Source of the DNA: Phaeoceros laevis
Taxonomy: Eukaryota > Anthocerotophyta > Anthocerotopsida > Notothyladales
Length of the DNA: 56,112 nt
NCBI GenBank assembly: GCA_049999765.1
Contig: JBNGIQ010007800.1
Coordinates: 1 to 56,112 of the forward strand
Reading direction: 5' to 3'
The notes under the pieces are model-generated. The model was not told the DNA's origin. It did no database searches and was given only the letters and a program-made list of their open reading frames with translations. The translations under genes and the position numbers were made by a program. Shown piece by piece: positions 20,760 to 32,832 of the stretch; position 1 is the first letter of the stretch; every line of letters begins with the position of its first letter.

Positions 20760-22358
20760 TCATACTTTCTTCTGCCGTTTGTTTACAACTGACTTGGACT
20801 TCACAGCTTCAGCGAATTTCTCGAAGAGGCTGCGATAAGCCTGTCGGAGTAAATTGCATCCTTGCACCAGATCACCGTTCAGGCAATTCGGGCGCTTAGG
20901 ATTCATATTGGGCCCAACAACATGAATAACATGGGAAACGCCTTCAGATCGATACAGAGGTGAGGACATGGGCAGGGGGACAGCTAAAGCTTTTCCTGGA
21001 TTCAAGGTTTTGGAACACTGCTTGGTTGCCATGTCGAGCTCCTTGCCAGCAGCTTTGTATATTGCAGCATTTACACCTCCACCACCTCCTGATAAGCGCC
21101 TGCACGTCTCACCGGAATTAGCTGGAGAGCATAGTGTCTACCAGGTAACACGGCTAAAAGTAGAGACAGAATGAAAGTATATTCTATCTGAGCAAATGCT
21201 TTCAGTGTTCTGAGAGAATGGCAATACCAGTTCGCTGCGTTGGCGATGATCTCACATTGGATACCTCCGCCCGATTTCAACCTGGTAATGTCGCCGACAA
21301 GGGTGGAGAATCCTTTCTTGTCTAAGCCAATTTGTGCTGCCTTCACCCGCACGCGGGACAGCATGTCTGAGCTGCGGGAAAGGTCCACAAGAACCAACCT
21401 CAATCCTGCGTGCTCATCTCGGCCTAGAAATTCAGATGCAGTCTCCACTATCACTTCAGCTGCTTTGGCATGGTCAAACTGAAAATCTCCGGTTGAGAGG
21501 GAAGGGAAGGCCAGGGTTTGAGCCCCACCACTGCTCCCACCCGACGAGCTCCCCCGGCCATCTACTATGTCGGAGCTATCCCTCTTCTGCTTACTCTGGA
21601 AAAATTCTTTGATCTTCCCTTGCCCAGGCCCCTCCTTCTTCATCCCCTTCACCTTCTCTACAGGCGGTGCACCGAACACACCTGGAGCCAAACTAGCGGT
21701 AGCATCAAGCAGTCTGTAGAGACTCAAGGCATCTCCAACTTCACCATCTGCCGCGCAAAACGTTACCCGCAAAAATCCTTCGCTCTCATCAGGAAATTCT
21801 CTACATCTGGCAAATCGGTGAACCACTGGTCCAACCCCAGTCCCCTGCAACCCTCCCTCGTGTCCAACTCGTTGCATGGCACGCTCAATGCAGACCCGCA
21901 CCGGCAGGTTGAGTACCAAAGCATGCGGCTCGGCTCCAGCTTGCCTACACAGCTCCAGAAACTCCACGCGCTGCTGTCGGTCTATATTGCACCGATCAAC
22001 CACCACACTCGACCCCTGGGCCAGAGCAGCTGCTGCTTTTCTCAGACACTGCACTCTAGTTCCCTTCTTCCCTGGAGGAGCTGCTGCTGGTGCTGGACCG
22101 GTTGCGTCGTGTCCGCCACCCCTCCTCCCGGTTGATATCACATCCTGCAAGCACGAAGGCCTCTCAAAACGGGTTCCCTCTAAGAACAATCAACGAAGTT
22201 CTGGAGGATCAGACTCAAACCTGGCAGATCCGCACCCAAGGGCGGGATGCCTGTTCCAACAAAAGGTTGGAGAAGGTACTCTTGCCGCTGCCTGGGACTC
22301 CCACGAGAATTAGGACTACGAGCTTGCCAGGCTTGTGATCCGGTCCATCGTCCGACAT
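20760..22358 (-). CDS. Aprataxin-like protein: P-loop kinase plus macro domain, 464 aa, no HIT domain found
   Basis: Three exons (22358-22221, 22144-21228, 21099-20760) with introns of 76 and 128 nt, phases 0 and 2, close in frame. Residues 13-46 carry a Walker A loop (VLILVGVPGSGKSTFS) and PWVRICQ. Exon 2 continues the kinase fold (VVVDRCNIDRQQRVEFLELC, then RVGHEGGLQGTG) and enters an ADP-ribose macro domain (EIIANAANW, then SGGGGVNAAIYKAAG across the exon junction, then SHVIHVVGPNMNPKRPNCLN). This matches plant APTX (also annotated bHLH140), a DNA-repair protein that removes AMP from abortive ligation ends. In that family HIT and zinc-finger domains follow, but the frame here stops at 20760 and no HIT histidine triad is visible downstream. 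Either an extra intron (donor gtatga at 20765) leads to unseen exons or the gene is truncated. Confidence 0.82.
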
Positions 22359-22502
22359 CCTTTCGCCAGCAGCTGGAAACCTAAGCTCCTCAGCACAAGA
22401 CTACACTAGAAGAGTTCCGTGTCATAACTTTCCTTGGGTCGTGAAGAACTACTGAGGGAAGCTGAGGAGGGACCGGCGCCACAGAGCGGCAGCGGGAACA
22501 TC
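22359..22502. promoter_or_regulatory. Probable bidirectional promoter, 144 bp
   Basis: The start codons of the minus-strand aprataxin-like gene (22358) and the plus-strand TPR gene (22503) are only 144 bp apart and face away from each other, so this interval must hold both 5' leaders and promoters. No clear TATA box is visible. Confidence 0.5.
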
Positions 22503-24462
22503 ATGGCGGAAGGGGGTGTCGCTGCGTCGCCGGCATTGTCATTGCGGGAGCAGGGGAACGCCCTCTTTAAGCAGGGCAACTACCTCAAGGCTGCAGCCGT
22601 CTACACGCAGGCCATCAAAGCCGACTCCTCCAACGCCGCGCTATATAGGTGCTTCCTCGCTCAGTTCATGTCACGCATATCTCTGAGCAGCGGGACGTCC
22701 TGGATACGGCCACCGACTTCCGAAACCCTTTGCTGTTTTACTTTGGTTGAGCTGGTTCGATTTTGTGGAACGTCTTTTTGGACTCTGAATTTGTGTGAGA
22801 TTGCGAATTTTGCGACTCACCTGTTGCTTCTAGCCTTAGCTAGTGCTGAAAGCTTTCAATTTGGTCTTCTGTGGGATTTCTACATGCTGGTGCTTAGCTG
22901 ATATCACTTGGTGCTCCATTTTCTTGGACTCTGTTCTTGTTGGATACGCAGCAATAGAGCAGCTGCGTTCCTGAACCTCCTCAAAGTTACGAAGGCTCTG
23001 GCAGATGCAGAGATGACCATAAAGCTGAACCCGACTTGGGAAAAGGTGCTGATTTGCATCTTTGCTTGTTCATTGGTTGTCGGTTGACCTACTTGTAGGA
23101 TATGTGCATCCGGAAAGTGATTTTCTGTAAATTTTCATGTCTGGACTTCAGTGCATCGAGGTGGTGCACAGAGAAGATATAACAGCAGGTGTTTGCTTGC
23201 TAGGGCTATTTCAGGAAGGGCTGTGTTTTGGAAGCAATGGAACGATGTGAAGAAGTAAGCCTTTTACTTTGGCACGCGTGTTCATGTTTTCTGAGTGACA
23301 TGAGCTTGTATTGTTTCACGCTTCAGCCTAACATTCTCTGTGTACGAGTTCTTTGTCAATAGGCATGCAGTATAATTGTGTCATGCGTTGATCCACATGC
23401 AGGCCCTAGTAGCATTTCGATCTGCCTTGGAACAGAATCCGCAGAGCGCTGAAGTCTCAATGAAAATAAAAAGGCTATCTCAGGTGGTGAGGGACCAGAA
23501 GCGGGCACAGGATAAGAAGAATGGAAAAATGAACGGGGAAAAGCAGAGTGTTGAGTCTGAGACTGCTTTTGCTGACAACGTACGTGATGCTTCATAAGTC
23601 TGATAGTTCTTCTGCACCCAATAGACCAAAAAGTGAAACAAAGTTGACGCTACTGGGCCTTAACGGTGGTTGGTGGACTCTTTATTGCAGAGCCAAGGCT
23701 CAGTATTTCAAGGCCTTGGTAACGACTTGGCTGCGTTTGCAAAGGACGTTCTTGACTCGGCTGTAAGAGAGTGGAATACGAACAACGGGAAGATCGATGC
23801 TGGAGTTCGTTTTTTCTTTGGTAACCTGGATAATCCGTCGAAGGAGTTCCTACCCCTTGTTGCGGTTGACAAGGTAATGGCTGCAGGTCTGAGTGCGATG
23901 ACATGGAATGATTACATTGAACTTTTGATACCATCTTGTACAATATGTTCTCACTGTGGTTGCTGGGCAGGCTTTTGAATCACCAGACACATTGAATAGC
24001 TGTGTCTCCTTCTTGAGACAGTATGCTGTGGACTCTTCATCAAAAGCAGCCTGCCTCGTGGTGGCAAAAAAGACCATTGCGTTCCCTCAGGTACAAGCTA
24101 CAAGTGTCTCTACCTCAAAACGGTTTTGCTGGAGTTTCAAACAAAACTTTTCATTCGCTTCCACCCCTCCATGCTCGACAGGTATGGAAAGGTACAGGGA
24201 CCAGAAAATGGAAAGCAGGCCACGCAAATGGGATGTTCCTGCAGCTAGAATCATCGTCAACAAGACGATTATGGTTTGTACCTTCTGCAACAGAGAAGGG
24301 TCGAACAGTCTGCAGGTACTTGGAAGGAGTCATGAATTTTGAAGCATTTTTGGTTCAGTTTTCTTTCACCTGTCTATTGGGCTGACTTCTTATTGTGTTT
24401 ACAGGACCCCAGAATCATTGGACATTGACTTGCATGCTGTACTGCCACCATTGTATAGATGA
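22503..24462 (+). CDS. TPR co-chaperone-like protein, 320 aa
   Basis: Eight exons (22503-22648, 22952-23045, 23204-23254, 23403-23579, 23691-23873, 23971-24090, 24182-24315, 24405-24462) sum to 963 nt and close in frame with GT-AG introns of 89-303 nt. Residues about 12-110 are three TPR motifs (LREQGNALFKQGNYLKAAAV, SNRAAAFLNLLKVTKALAD, GYFRKGCVLEAMERCEEALV). A charged linker (KRAQDKKNGKMNGE) leads to a conserved C-terminal region (SVFQGLGNDLAAFAKDVLDS, VWKGTGTRKWKAGHANG, then DIDLHAVLPPLYR). The TPR block resembles those that bind Hsp70/Hsp90 tails. The C-terminal region is conserved in plant proteins of this type, but I know no assigned activity. The ATG at 22503 is followed directly by the first TPR. 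Confidence 0.88.
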
Positions 24463-25041
24463 ATTAGCCTAACACTCGTTACTATCAAGCCATTACTGAA
24501 AACATATTATCACTATCATGTGCTTGAATCGACATGTCCATTAATTTATGAACCATTGTTACACATTGTTTGTCTGGAGCGACTGCAGAATGGCCCGCGT
24601 CCTCATGTCTAAAAGTTCACTTTCGACGGAACCAGCCACAAGCAGTTGCTATGCTATTATGACTACTCACAGACTGCTCAATTCAACCCCCCGTGTGCAT
24701 CATGTAGAAGGTCTGCACAGTTTCTAACAAGAATAACCTAGACCAGGACGTGATGTCAAAAGAATGCGAAAAGACCTACTGGTAAAGAACAAAATGCAGT
24801 TGCAACTGCACCTCTGCACCGACTCTCCGGAAATACTGTCGTACTGGCTCAGTCAATAGATAGCCATTCCATCGCCACTACATAATTTAAACTCGTCTGT
24901 ACATCTACCTACTTCCTGCAGCCTTCTTACAGCCTTCTTACAGCTGGACAAAGCAGCATTGGCTACCCAGCTTCTGGCTCTTCAGAGAATGGGTAGGCCT
25001 ATGGAGCATTCAACATAGAGTTCAAACAAGGTGAGGAAAAA
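24463..25041. other. Intergenic, convergent 3' ends
   Basis: The TPR gene (plus) and the IQD gene (minus) converge on this 579-bp stretch, so it should contain both 3' untranslated regions. No coding pattern seen. Confidence 0.5.
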
Positions 25042-27050
25042 TCAACGAAACGGCCTCCTGACATCACCATTGGGAGTGGTGTCACCTTTGGAAGCCTTCT
25101 CAGGTTTCGAAGCAGGTGACGTTTTGTTACCGTTCTTGGAGTCGGGGCTGCCTTTAGCAGGGGCTGGGAGGGACAACCTCTTTTTCCTTGGCTGAGCTTC
25201 ATCATTAGGCCGCTGCTTCGGCTGGCTTGATGACCTGACCTTGGCTTTAGCAGACTTAGTGGCAGCCAAGTACCGTGGCTTCCCTGTGGCCTCGTCTATC
25301 CGGGCAACTATGATGTTGGCCTTGGGGGCCAGTGCAACCTGCGAGAGAACAGCTGTAGAATTGGACTTCGGAGTCCCCCTGCTGGAAGGTGTAGGACTGC
25401 CTTCAGATTGCTGGTCGGAGCTGTGCACAGATGACAACCGCACACTGGCAGTTCCTTGGGACCCAAATGTTGCAGACCTGTGCACTGACGTACCCAAGGC
25501 TGTAGGAGAAGTTCGGGAGCTGGGCATGCTAGCACGCCCCAAGCTAAGACTAAGCCTGGACTTCGCGCCGGACTTCCTGATGTCCAAGCTGTCGTCGTGG
25601 CTTTTGAGGGAAATTGTATCAGATCCGTCCTTAAGGCTCTGGTCGAGCATTCGATTTTCCCAGGGACGGGCTGCCATCCACCTTTCCAACCAGCTCCAGC
25701 CCCAGTGGGGCTTGTCAGTCTCCGAGTTGTTGATATAAACTGGCACATTTGATTTAGAATTGGCTCGCCACTGCAAAAGAAAGGTAGCGGCAGATTAGGC
25801 GTTGTAGAGACCAGGAATGGGTCAGGCAGACGGTTTGCTTCTTCACAAATTGTTGACCATCAAATACCTGATGGGAGAATGCGTATGCCATTGCCCTCTC
25901 ACGCTTGATAAGCCCCTCCTGTCTCTCCTGAAGCTTTGCTTGTATCTGCTGGACGGATCCGTGACTCCCACACCAGCCATCCTGCTGATCCAAGCGGGTC
26001 AAATCGCCTCAACAGGGACCGGTAAGGACAACGAAAGACAACTCGTGAACAAATTGCTTACCTCAGACTCACGAAGCATCCGTTCCTGGGTCCGATGCAT
26101 CTCCAGCCTCCTCTGGACAGCTTGGCCCTCCTTCGACATTCGAACTCGACGGGCACGCACCCGTGCCTGCACTCTCACAAGCGCTTGCATGCATCGCAGG
26201 GTAATTGCTGCCTGTCTCCTTACAGTGTGCCCCCGTACCAATGCCTGAAGCCTGACCAATCCCTTCAGCGCACGCAACGCTCGCCTCGCCTGAAGACACA
26301 CCACAGCAAGACTAATGAGCTCCATGGTCCTTCCTTTCTCATACCCCTCCCAAGCAGGTCAAGCGGCTAGCCAGAGTCAACAGCAGACCAGTAGAGATAG
26401 GATACCGACCAGAAAACCACGAAACGCCGTCTGAATCCGCACAGCAGCCCATTCCTCCTTCACAGACTTCAAGGACAGCGTCTGCAAGGGCGCGCTGTTT
26501 TGAACTACGCTACCGGGGCTTGGCAGCTCATACGCTACACCGGAATGAGCGGGCGCCACCGGGACTGCCTGCATGCCCTTGCTGTTTCCCTTTTCGTTTT
26601 CATGCTCTTCCTCTGAGGAGAACTTCCACAAACCCCACCTCCTCGATTTCTCACTGTGATGCCTCTTCTGATCAGGTCAGAAACAGGTTAGATCACGTCA
26701 CAGCTGACACAAAATACAAAACCCTTCCCATCCAAGCCTACTCCTCTCCTTTCCATATGCCGGCTCTCCACCACTGTCCCTACCAAACCAGCAGCTTGGA
26801 TCTACAAATGCAGACAGCATTGCGGCAGCAGACACCCCCAAAGACAACAGAAATTCTTAGCATAGCACCGATGAGTAGCAAATGCAGCGATGCGATGGAG
26901 TGAAGCGAAGTGCAGTGAGCTCACCTCTTCCTTGTCAGAGGGGGACCTGTATTTCTTGCCACCATTTCCGTCCTTTTCCGCTGAAGGAGAGGACTTGCCC
27001 GACTTCTTGGAGCCGATGATGTTCCTGAGCCACTTCCCGGAAGCGCCCAT
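25042..27050 (-). CDS. IQ67-domain (IQD) calmodulin-binding protein, 484 aa
   Basis: Five exons (27050-26925, 26667-26410, 26289-26062, 25981-25868, 25770-25042), all introns phase 0, encode 484 residues. It starts [17 protein letters not shown], typical of the family. The IQ67 domain spans the exon 2/3 junction exactly where other IQD genes have their conserved intron: [12 protein letters not shown], then [20 protein letters not shown], then [20 protein letters not shown]. Exon 4 gives [20 protein letters not shown]; exon 5 gives [18 protein letters not shown] and a basic, Ser-rich tail. IQD proteins bind calmodulin through IQ, 1-5-10 and 1-8-14 motifs and act as scaffolds at microtubules, plasma membrane or nucleus. 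The long 5' side (27051 upward) is GC-rich, a likely promoter. Confidence 0.95.
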
Positions 27051-29422
27051 GCTGCTTGCAAGCTCCTCAAGAGCTGCGCAGGTGCGAATGTGAAGAGGAA
27101 TGCAGGCCGGCAGGAGGTGCCGGGGCAGACATGGGAACCCGCCGGCACAAGGCGGCGGCTCGAAGGCACTCTCCCAGAGGAGGCTCTGTCCTGCAGCCGC
27201 TCGGCTCGGCTGGTCTCTCAGCTCATCAGCTCGAAGCTCACAGCTCGCAGCTGCACTGTTGGACTGGGGAAGCAGCGCAAGCGTGCGGAGCGGCAGAAGA
27301 GAGAGGGAAAAGGCGGGCTCCGAGTGTGGCCTTCCCCAACCGAGCTGGCACAAGTTACGCCGCTTGGAGCCTACATGGAGACTTGCCGGGCCGAGGTGGA
27401 GAGGGCGGCGTCCCGCCTGGCCAGCTTTGGCGGCAAAGTGCGGGGCTAAATTAGACCGGCGAAATTTGAATCCCACCCAAATTTGCGTTAGGCAGTTTGA
27501 AAACGGCTGACGCAGCAGGCTCGGCCCGAAGCTGGGTACTGTGCTACCACCAGTGGGTAGTACCCACTTGTTTATGTTTGAAGTTTCAACGTAGTAAATA
27601 CGAGACAGGATAAGGGCGGGTCCGGATCGGGCCGGCCCGATCCGGGGCCCAGTGACACCTAAACAGTGCAGAGTTTGTCCATCTACCATTGGCTTTGCTG
27701 CATATTTCAAAGCCATGGGTGAAATTGTGCGAGAATGTGGGCTAATTGGAAGGGAGTGAGCTTGCTTCAATCCAGCAAATGGCTGAAACCAAGTGAGCTT
27801 GCTTCAATCAAGCAAATGGCTGAAACCTGGTGGGATGGAAACGGGATAAACTCAAGAAGAAGAAGAAACAGCTTCATTAGGTGCTTGTGGGTCCAATTGA
27901 AGCATAAGCATATTGGACTAAGATTACAATATTAAAGTACAATATTCGAACTTTTTCTCCCGGATGAGATTGAAGTGTGAAATAGTACCTATCATCATCT
28001 AACCATTGTAATAAAGTTTCTCTCTTTTTCAAATTGCTCATGAATATGTCTCTAATATTCATCCTTTTTTTTTTTTTGTGGAGCCATACACGAGGGAAAA
28101 CACCTTAGGCGTTGCTTTGGACTATCACCTCGTGTGGATCCTAATATTCAATGTATAATTTTGAAAATTGGAGTTTGAAACCTCCATCAAAACGAGCTAG
28201 GTTTGAGTTGTGGGAAGGCACAAAGTATTCTCGAAGCATGAGTCATGCAAGTTATGCAACTTCTCCTGGCTTATGAACAAAGAACTATTTGTAATGTGTG
28301 AAAGTAGTTTCCAATTAGAGTTATTGGAACATGGCTTGTGTTTTACTTTTAACTTGGGCCATGAGAACAACCAATGATATGCCTCAAGAATTAAAAAATA
28401 TGATACACAAATTAAGAAGCACAACACTCCATACATTCAAACTTTATATTCACTATACAAGAGTAAACAATCCTAATCTTCATCATTAAAAAAAAAGGAG
28501 ATACATTGGAAGTTCAAAAAAAGAGATATGGTTTTTAGTTGCAAGATGTAAGCATGAATCGACCAAAGTTTCAAGCACATTCCACTTTGAGGAAAGCCGT
28601 AAAGCAAACCACCATGTGATGAAGGAAGAAACAAAGTTTGAGGGACATTCCCTTTGAGGAAAGACATGGAACAACCCACCATGCAAGGGCAGCCGAAACA
28701 AAAGTTTAAGTGACATGCCCTTCCAAGCTAGGACGTAAGAAAATAGTCATCAAGATGTGAATCTTGCTTGCTAGTCTACATTTAAAAGTTTTGTGCTTGT
28801 CATATACAGTGGAATCCACTCCGCAAGTTGCTAGTCTAATCGGGGTGGTGGTGTTGAGGTTTCGACCATGACTCTCTTGGATGCCATTGTACGTGTAGTA
28901 GCTTCTTGCCACATGAGCTGTTCCCATGCGGTGAACAAGACAAACCGTCTGCATGGCATTTCGATGTGTGGCAGATGAAGTGGGGCCTGGAAAGGAACCG
29001 GCACCTACTCCCAGTTAACCAGGCACACCTGCTGCCACTGCCGGCACCAGTGTTGACGCCGAGATGCTACTAACCTCCGGCCAGGCAGCGGAGGCTAGTC
29101 TACTTCCATCCCGAAAAAAAACACCACCAGGCCGGGATTTCGTGCACTGTGCAAACGAATCTTGCGTAGCAGGGTTCCTGCCTTGCGAAGCGTGACACGT
29201 GGCCACTCTCACAACTTTATTGAAAGACCCTACGTCCGGGTAGGAGAACAATCTCTTCACACACAGCTGGAACTGACAGTTGGATGGCACTTCCTGGCTG
29301 TCACCTCAGGCTTGTTAGGCTTGTTCTTCATATACGTCGACTCCGTCAGCGGAAGAGGCCGGCGCGCTGGTCGCTCAGCTACATACGCATGTGAAAGCTT
29401 GTGAGGCCGAAGTGCACAACCG
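27051..29422. other. Long gene-free stretch with palindrome and short repeats
   Basis: About 2.4 kb without a supportable gene. 27051-27600 is the GC-rich IQD 5' flank. 27622-27645 is a perfect 24-bp palindrome (CCGGATCGGGCC and its complement). 27756-27828 is a 37-bp tandem duplication (gtgagcttgcttcaat then agcaaatggctgaaacc). 27860-28500 is AT-rich. 28560-28740 holds about three diverged ~68-bp units (aaagttt...gacattcc.ctttgaggaaag). 28960-29422 is mixed intergenic DNA and the 3' flank of the IPK1 gene. Confidence 0.6.
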
Positions 29423-31674
29423 TTATCGCGGTACAGTGTTGTCCGTCACATCCCCATCTTGGTGGTCCCTAATGAACGCCTGAACAATTTCCTGGTCAAG
29501 CTTGTAGTAGTACGGCATCTTCTTCAAGGGCTTCAGGTCCAGGTCCAGAAAGAACATCTGTACCCACCAGGGCATTCAGTCAGAACCACTGTTGGGTACA
29601 TGAGTAATGGGGAGGGACTTGTTCAGAGTCGCACCTTGTATCGGTACTTCCGATTTGCTGAGGAGCTTTCAAATACCGTGTGAGGACTAGAGTCATCATG
29701 GTCGGAGAGGGCTTGGAAAGTCAGCATGAGACCACAATCCTTGGCAGTGGCAGATATGAGGTAGTCCCTCACAATGGACTTACATTCTTCCCAGCCTAGG
29801 GAGTGCAGTTTTGGTGCGTCTGGTACCTGTGGTAATATGGCATGGTTCTTGCTGTACTCCTCGCAAGCCCTGCAAGGTTGCCCCAGGAAGGTATAGAATG
29901 CATGGATGCTCCCTTCGATGTCCAGAACGTCGAGCCTCTGTGCTGCTAAGAGTCTCTTGAGAACATCAGAGTGATACAGCAGGTCGGTTATCAATCTTTG
30001 TAAGACTTCGACCAAAGGTTTGCCCTCAGCACGTGTAAGAGGTTCTAAGCTCCTCTCCAATATGGCAGAAGGATCTTCACCATTTTTCGTCTCTACAGCA
30101 TTACCAAACACCTTGATGCCATCGACAAAGATGGCGAGGTTATTTTGAGGAGTTTCAAAGAGGGCCTCAACAGCTTTCAACATCCTGTCTCTTGCACCTG
30201 AAAATAAGTCAGGTGGGGAGTATGTGCTTAGAGTTGCAACCTGAACGCCGAAACAAGGAGAGTAAATTAGCTCTCAACCCAAGAAAGCCCCACATCCTGG
30301 CCGTTTGGCATGTCTAGCAACCTTGCTGCAAGACCCAGCATAAAACTGATTATTGGACATAGCTGCAGTTCATCTCCAAGGAATACTCTATGCCGGATTG
30401 TGAACACTTTCCAAAACACATTTGACAAAATCCATGAAAGCAGCCAACATGTCGCACACTACGATCGAATAACAAGACAACTTTCAGGAAAAAACAACGT
30501 TTCCTGAAGGCAGACGGACGGCAAAATGTCTCAACTCCACCACAACCGAGCCAAACCAGTCTCACCTTGCCCTGCACATGTTTGAGATGCTGATGCAGAA
30601 TAAACCGTGATATCAGACCCTTCACCGAGTTGTTCTCTCCCAAAAGCCTTGCTTCAGGCAAGAACCCACATTTCGGCTGCATTTCCAACCCACTCACATA
30701 AAAACCCCATATTAGAAGAGGGGCCAGTAAACAGAAGCCACCTTGAACAGGACAAACAGGTGGTGGAAAATCTGCAAAAGCAACTCAAGTCCATCAGGAA
30801 CAATCGCTATTCAGACTTGTTAGCAAGACGTACTAAAACCATAGATGCAGGTTGCTATTACCTTGATCTCCACAGATATGACTGGCTGGTAATCCACTGG
30901 CTCTGTGCATAACAAGGATATGTCAACTGGTCAGCTGTTGCGAAGGTTTCTGGCAAGACTGCCTTGACTTGTTGGACTTTTAACGAAAATCGAAGGAAGT
31001 TTGACATACTAGGAAGGGCTGGAAACCCTGAGTGATCTGATATAAGCAATGCCATTCCCCCGATAATCTGCAAGGATCCTTGCTCTCTCCTCCACGATGG
31101 TCGATCACGGTATATCCTTGCATTGACTGCCTCCAAAAATTCCCGTGAGGCATAAACAGGTATCTACAGAAGCCACAGGCCGACAAACACTACCACCCTT
31201 CAGCAACAGTAAGCAACGACAAGATGGCGCTTTCAGACTTTGGACAAAATATTAGCAGCGTATCTTACCCCAGGATCCACGTGCTCAGAGCCCAGCAGAG
31301 GGCATATGACATCCCGTGCATATGCATGACCTAAAGATGCAACTGATGTAGCTTTCGCGACATCAGGCCACTCTGCCCACAGCAGCTGCTCATGCTCCGA
31401 CAGATATGGAACGCTCTGCACCTTATCCTCCTCCACAACCACTGGCTGCGGTGAATGAGATGTGGTCTTACGGAGCCGCAACACCTTGCCTCCCTGCGAA
31501 TTCAAATGCCTGTAAGATTGCAGCAACCACAACATAAATTGTCAGGTTTCAGCAAGAAGGAAACAATACCAGATCAACATTGGGACCGCGGTAGGCAAGC
31601 ACGATGTTGGCTGCCCCCTCCCCACGGTAGATCCAACAGGGACCATCCTCGGCCCGCAACTTCATCACCGGCAT
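29423..31674 (-). CDS. IPK1: Inositol-pentakisphosphate 2-kinase, 458 aa
   Basis: Seven exons (31674-31570, 31493-31269, 31163-31010, 30902-30862, 30676-30566, 30240-29635, 29557-29423) total 1377 nt with phases that close. The protein matches plant IPK1 throughout: WIYRGEGAANIVLAY near the start (the nucleotide-binding loop), GGKVLRLRK (lysine of the ATP site), a bulge with EHVDPG, ISVEIKPKCGFLP (the EIKPK signature), SRFILHQHLK, ETPQNNLAIFVDG, LDVLDIEGSIHAFY (the DIEG motif), DYLISATAKDC and, across the last junction, YRYKV-MFFLDLDLKPLKKMP. The enzyme phosphorylates InsP5 at position 2 to make InsP6 (phytate), an RNA and phosphate-signalling cofactor, in cytosol and nucleus. It is divergently arranged with the ATP synthase g gene, starts 258 bp apart. 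Confidence 0.96.
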
Positions 31675-31932
31675 GGTTGAATCTCTCAGATTCCTTGGTT
31701 TTTTTATTACCTGCCCTAAATTCTGTCTTGTGCCAGAGAAACCTAAGTCAGAGTGTCAGATCTCATTTGCCTATGCTCCAGCGTTCCCCTGTCCCTTTGC
31801 GACAGTGTCCGGGATTGTTGCATCGTGGACGCCGATCGGCTGCAGCTACATCTTCAGCACACGAGAGGCCATCCGGCTTGCGCTCACATGTGCGCCAGCG
31901 TACTGCGAGCTCGGGGGAGGTTAGGAGCCGGC
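31675..31932. promoter_or_regulatory. Probable bidirectional promoter, 258 bp
   Basis: It lies between the divergent start codons of the IPK1 gene (31674, minus) and the ATP synthase g gene (31933, plus), and must serve both. No specific element identified. Confidence 0.5.
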
Positions 31933-32386
31933 ATGGGATCGCTGCTGAAGCAGCTCCAGAGCAAGGCTGCGGTGGCAACCGACCTGGCCACCCGGCATGG
32001 CACCAAGTACTACCGTCAGCTGTTGGAACAGAACAAGCAGTATATTGTTCATGAGCCGACTGTGGAGAAGTGCCAGGAGCTCTCCAAGCAGCTCTTCTAC
32101 ACCCGTCTGGCCAGGTTCCTTGCCACTCCTGCATCTTCGGTAATTTCTTAGCAGACTGAGCATGAAGTGATGGGATTTTTTCAAATGTCTGATTTGCAGC
32201 TTGCCCGGGCGATATGACTCGCTTCTCAAGGAGCTGGAGTATGTGAAGAAAAAAATTCTGAACAGGCAGGATTTGAAGTTGGAGGAGCTTGGAATTGCTG
32301 CACTTTTTGCCGGGGAATGTTATGCCTGGTTCTGTGTAGGGGAGATTATCGGCAGGGGCGGTACACTGACAGGCTACAAAGTGTAG
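31933..32386 (+). CDS. Mitochondrial ATP synthase subunit g, 122 aa
   Basis: Two exons (31933-32114, 32200-32386) with an 85-nt phase-2 intron. The protein is MGSLLKQLQSKAAVATDLA, then RHGTKYYRQLLEQNKQYIV, EKCQELSKQLFYTRLA, across the junction to SLPGRYDSLLKELEYVKKK, and ends with GIAALFAGECYAWFCVGEII then GRGGTLTGYKV. This is the plant ATP synthase subunit g over its whole length. It is a small inner-membrane protein of the FO sector that helps dimerise ATP synthase; the C-terminal hydrophobic segment (about 95-115) is the membrane anchor and contains a GxxxG-like stretch. The length is normal for plants and the start matches homologues. Confidence 0.95.
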
Positions 32387-32832
32387 AGCTACCCTGGCAC
32401 ATTTTTGTTTGTTTGTCAGCCAGTTTTGATGAACCATAGGGAGCAATTGCTGCTCTTGCCCTCTACTGCCCTTTCCCTTGCGTGTTGAAACGCTACCTCA
32501 GCTTCAGAATCCGACATGTCATCTGTTTTGGCCCCCAATTGTACCTAGCTACCTCCCTTACACCCAGTTACTTCAGGGAATGCGATTCGCTGTTCTTCGC
32601 AGCTGTTGTCTGTCCTTTCCGATTGCTCACCTTCAAGGATATCTTATGGTTACAGTTGCAATCTATCATGCGAAATTACCGCTAGGCGATTCGCAGGGTA
32701 CCAAGTGTAGTCTCACCTGCATGATAATCTCGTGTCCCAGGTGGGACTATGAAATTGAAGTAGAATAAAGGTTACCAAAAACTTTTGGCCACGAATGGAA
32801 AGCATACCAGGGCTACGCATACGTTGCCCTCA
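32387..32832. other. Intergenic, convergent 3' ends
   Basis: 446 bp between the convergent ATP synthase g (plus) and PDI (minus) stop codons, therefore mainly 3' untranslated sequence. No coding pattern seen. Confidence 0.5.

Noticed and set aside
21518-22135. 205-residue plus-strand frame
   Set aside because: Antisense to the aprataxin-like exon 2, whose domains and splice sites are clear.
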